From NCBI GenBank assembly GCA_049509675.1, contig JBEKZQ010000416.1:1-5639 (forward strand): a DNA stretch of 5,639 nucleotides. The letters are read 5' to 3'. Under the pieces are notes generated by a model. It had not been told where the DNA came from. It did not search any database and worked only from the letters and a program-made list of their open reading frames with translations. The DNA is from JBEKZQ01 sp049509675 (GTDB taxonomy: Bacteria; Planctomycetota; Planctomycetia; Pirellulales; Thermoguttaceae). Positions 4,872-5,639 of the stretch are shown here, one piece after another (positions within the stretch are counted from its first letter, which is position 1; each line of letters begins with the position of its first letter). The translations under genes and the position numbers were made by a program.

Positions 4872-5178
4872 GTTCCACGCCCTTGCCGCCGTGCCATGAC
4901 CGCCAAAGCCAATTCACGACCGCTTGAAGCACGATCCCGATCAGGCCCCATTGAATCGTCCCGAGGAACAAAATGGGGACTGCAAACGACGACAGCGTAG
5001 ACAAGAACGCGGGCGGCGGGGCGAAAATGCACAACGAGGCGGGGAAGTCGATGAAGAAGAATAGCACCCAGGCCATTTCCGCTTCGGGGTCAGGACTCAA
5101 GGCGATGAGGGTGCCGACAAAGATGACCAGGACCGCGTGGATCAGCACCAAGATCAGCGGCAGCCAGAAACGCTTCAT
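4858..5178 (-). CDS. Small membrane protein of unknown function, middle gene of operon
   Basis: The 106-residue product has three likely membrane segments (~5-26, 36-54, 66-90). The short tail is charged and His/Gly-rich (WRSWHGGKGVEHGDQ), probably cytosolic. Recognisable patches are SPDPEAEMAWVLFFFIDFPAS (28-48, an acidic loop then an aromatic-rich helix) and LGTIQWGLIGIVLQAVVNWLW (72-92). I have seen similar unnamed bacterial proteins but know no function. Its ATG overlaps the upstream stop by four bases (ATGA), and its own stop lies 14 bases inside the downstream gene. A weak AGGA sits about nine bases before the start. The tight packing implies co-expression in fixed proportion with both neighbours. 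Confidence 0.78.
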   Translation of the reverse strand: MKRFWLPLILVLIHAVLVIFVGTLIALSPDPEAEMAWVLFFFIDFPASLCIFAPPPAFLSTLSSFAVPILFLGTIQWGLIGIVLQAVVNWLWRSWHGGKGVEHGDQ

Positions 5179-5342
5179 GGTCTTGTCCTATTCAGGCAGG
5201 CACGGGACGGCGAAGTAGATGAAAGACTAAAGACAATCCAAAAAGGGAGGGCGAAGATGGCAACCAAGGCCAAGGCGATGGCTGCCACCGCGATGGCCCG
5301 CCGCTTCGTAAAGCCGCCCCATGTCGCCATTGGAAATCCCAT
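5175..5342 (-). CDS. Small single-span membrane protein, first gene of operon
   Basis: The 55-residue product has a basic KRR at 13-15, then one hydrophobic segment (AIAVAAIALALVAIFALPFWIVFSL, ~16-40) and a short polar, Arg-containing tail. It looks like a single-pass membrane peptide, or an uncleaved signal anchor. The start at 5342 is chosen over an in-frame ATG at 5384 because GGAGG lies five bases upstream. An ATG four codons later (5330) lacks such a site. Its TGA overlaps the next gene's ATG by four bases. I recognise no family. Reality rests on the ribosome site, the coupling and the clean hydrophobic profile. Confidence 0.62.
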   Translation of the reverse strand: MGFPMATWGGFTKRRAIAVAAIALALVAIFALPFWIVFSLSSTSPSRACLNRTRP

Positions 5343-5347
5343 ACTCG

Positions 5348-5352
5348 CCTCC
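5348..5352 (-). promoter_or_regulatory. Shine-Dalgarno GGAGG of the three-gene membrane operon
   Basis: The minus strand carries GGAGG with a five-base spacer (CGAGT) before ATG 5342. It selects that ATG over the in-frame one at 5384. Confidence 0.7.
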
Positions 5353-5463
5353 GTTTCATTGGCGAGATCGGGGCGGGGATACAACGGGGAGAGAGTGAAC
5401 CCGCTGGAAGATGAGGTCGTAATGGAGATCAGGTGCCCGAGCCGACCTTCCAGCCGTCCACAC

Positions 5464-5499
5464 CCTTACAAAATCCCTTACAAACGACTTCCTTACAAA
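5464..5499 (-). repeat. Three direct copies of TTTGTAAGG
   Basis: Perfect copies of CCTTACAAA on the plus strand lie at 5464-5472, 5476-5484 and 5491-5499, with starts 12 and 15 bases apart. On the minus strand, the direction of the downstream operon, they read TTTGTAAGG. They sit about 120-155 bases upstream of its first ATG. They could be binding sites for a regulator. Because both spacings are multiples of three, they could instead be a coding repeat (FCK/VCK in one minus frame, PYK in one plus frame). Confidence 0.8.
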
Positions 5500-5639
5500 A
5501 AGCGCAAGAAGAAAGCCGTAAAGCTTCGTCGAACCCGTCAGCGCAGGAATCTGCCCAGGAGCAGTTTACTCCGGCGAGGGGTGGCGATGAAGGGTGGGAT
5601 ACCGTGCCGTTAGGAGAACCAGCCGGTGATGGGCAACAT

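Larger units (their letters stand above)
5343..5639. other. Upstream region of the membrane operon, no assignable gene
   Basis: This end of the window holds the ribosome site above and the three-copy 9-mer at 5464-5499. No good -35/-10 pair for the minus-strand operon was found. A minus-strand frame is open from the window edge to a TGA at 5429-5431 (about 69 codons), but its composition is not convincingly coding. On the plus strand an AGGAG (5612-5616) precedes GTG 5626 and ATG 5629, which could begin a gene outside the window. Confidence 0.4.

Noticed and set aside
4318..5000. Plus-strand frames of 129-178 codons across the membrane operon
   Set aside because: They are antisense to three overlapping membrane genes with ribosome-site and coupling evidence; products are His/Asp-rich and repetitive.
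5137..5613. Plus-strand 158-codon frame ending in a Lys/Arg-rich tail (PYK repeats)
   Set aside because: It begins antisense to the middle membrane gene, has no ribosome site, and its basic tail derives from the 9-mer repeats and A-rich DNA.
5429..5638. Minus-strand frame entering from the window edge, with Cys-containing FCK/VCK repeats
   Set aside because: It might be the end of a gene outside the window, but ~69 codons without a recognisable motif and with loose codon choice are too little to call.
5612..5639. Possible plus-strand gene start (AGGAG, then GTG 5626 or ATG 5629)
   Set aside because: Only four or five codons remain before the edge and the spacing of 9-12 bases is not decisive.

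Overview
This GC-rich bacterial window most likely comes from a planctomycete or close relative. That placement is an inference from recalled protein styles (an unfinished GT39-like membrane protein, tiny membrane proteins of unknown function) and from intergenic heptamer arrays of a type I associate with that group. No rRNA, tRNA, CRISPR array or intact transposase is visible.

Layout. Positions 1-895 (minus) hold the first 298 residues of the replicative helicase DnaB, with a strong ribosome binding site and an extended -10 promoter candidate. A non-coding stretch (896-1252) carries two arrays of the same 7-bp repeat facing each other in inverted orientation. The second array stops two bases short of the GTG start of an intact class V-fold PLP-dependent aminotransferase (1253-2464, plus). 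After it come a compact hairpin and a 76-bp REP-like palindrome (2571-2646).

From about 2772 to 4520 the window looks like a zone of gene decay. A polytopic, glycosyltransferase-like membrane protein appears to end about half-way. A GNAT acetyltransferase has lost its N-terminus and is frame-broken near its C-terminus. A minus-strand fragment of a conserved hypothetical protein meets the GNAT fragment tail to tail, so each is read through the other's antisense strand. At 4420-4515 lies the C-terminal remnant of a second copy of the neighbouring membrane protein gene.

The right part (4500-5342, minus) is a compact operon of three small membrane proteins (55, 106 and 123 residues). Their genes overlap by 4 and 14 bases, which suggests translational coupling. 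Further upstream are three perfect copies of a 9-mer (5464-5499), and the last ~140 bases have no assignable gene.

DnaB (replication) and the aminotransferase (small-molecule metabolism) have no visible functional link. The only group that looks like a working unit is the three-gene membrane operon, whose function I do not recognise. I found no convincing defence, secretion or biosynthetic system. The most interesting signals are the facing heptamer arrays, the REP-like palindrome, the patchwork of broken genes and the uncharacterised membrane operon.
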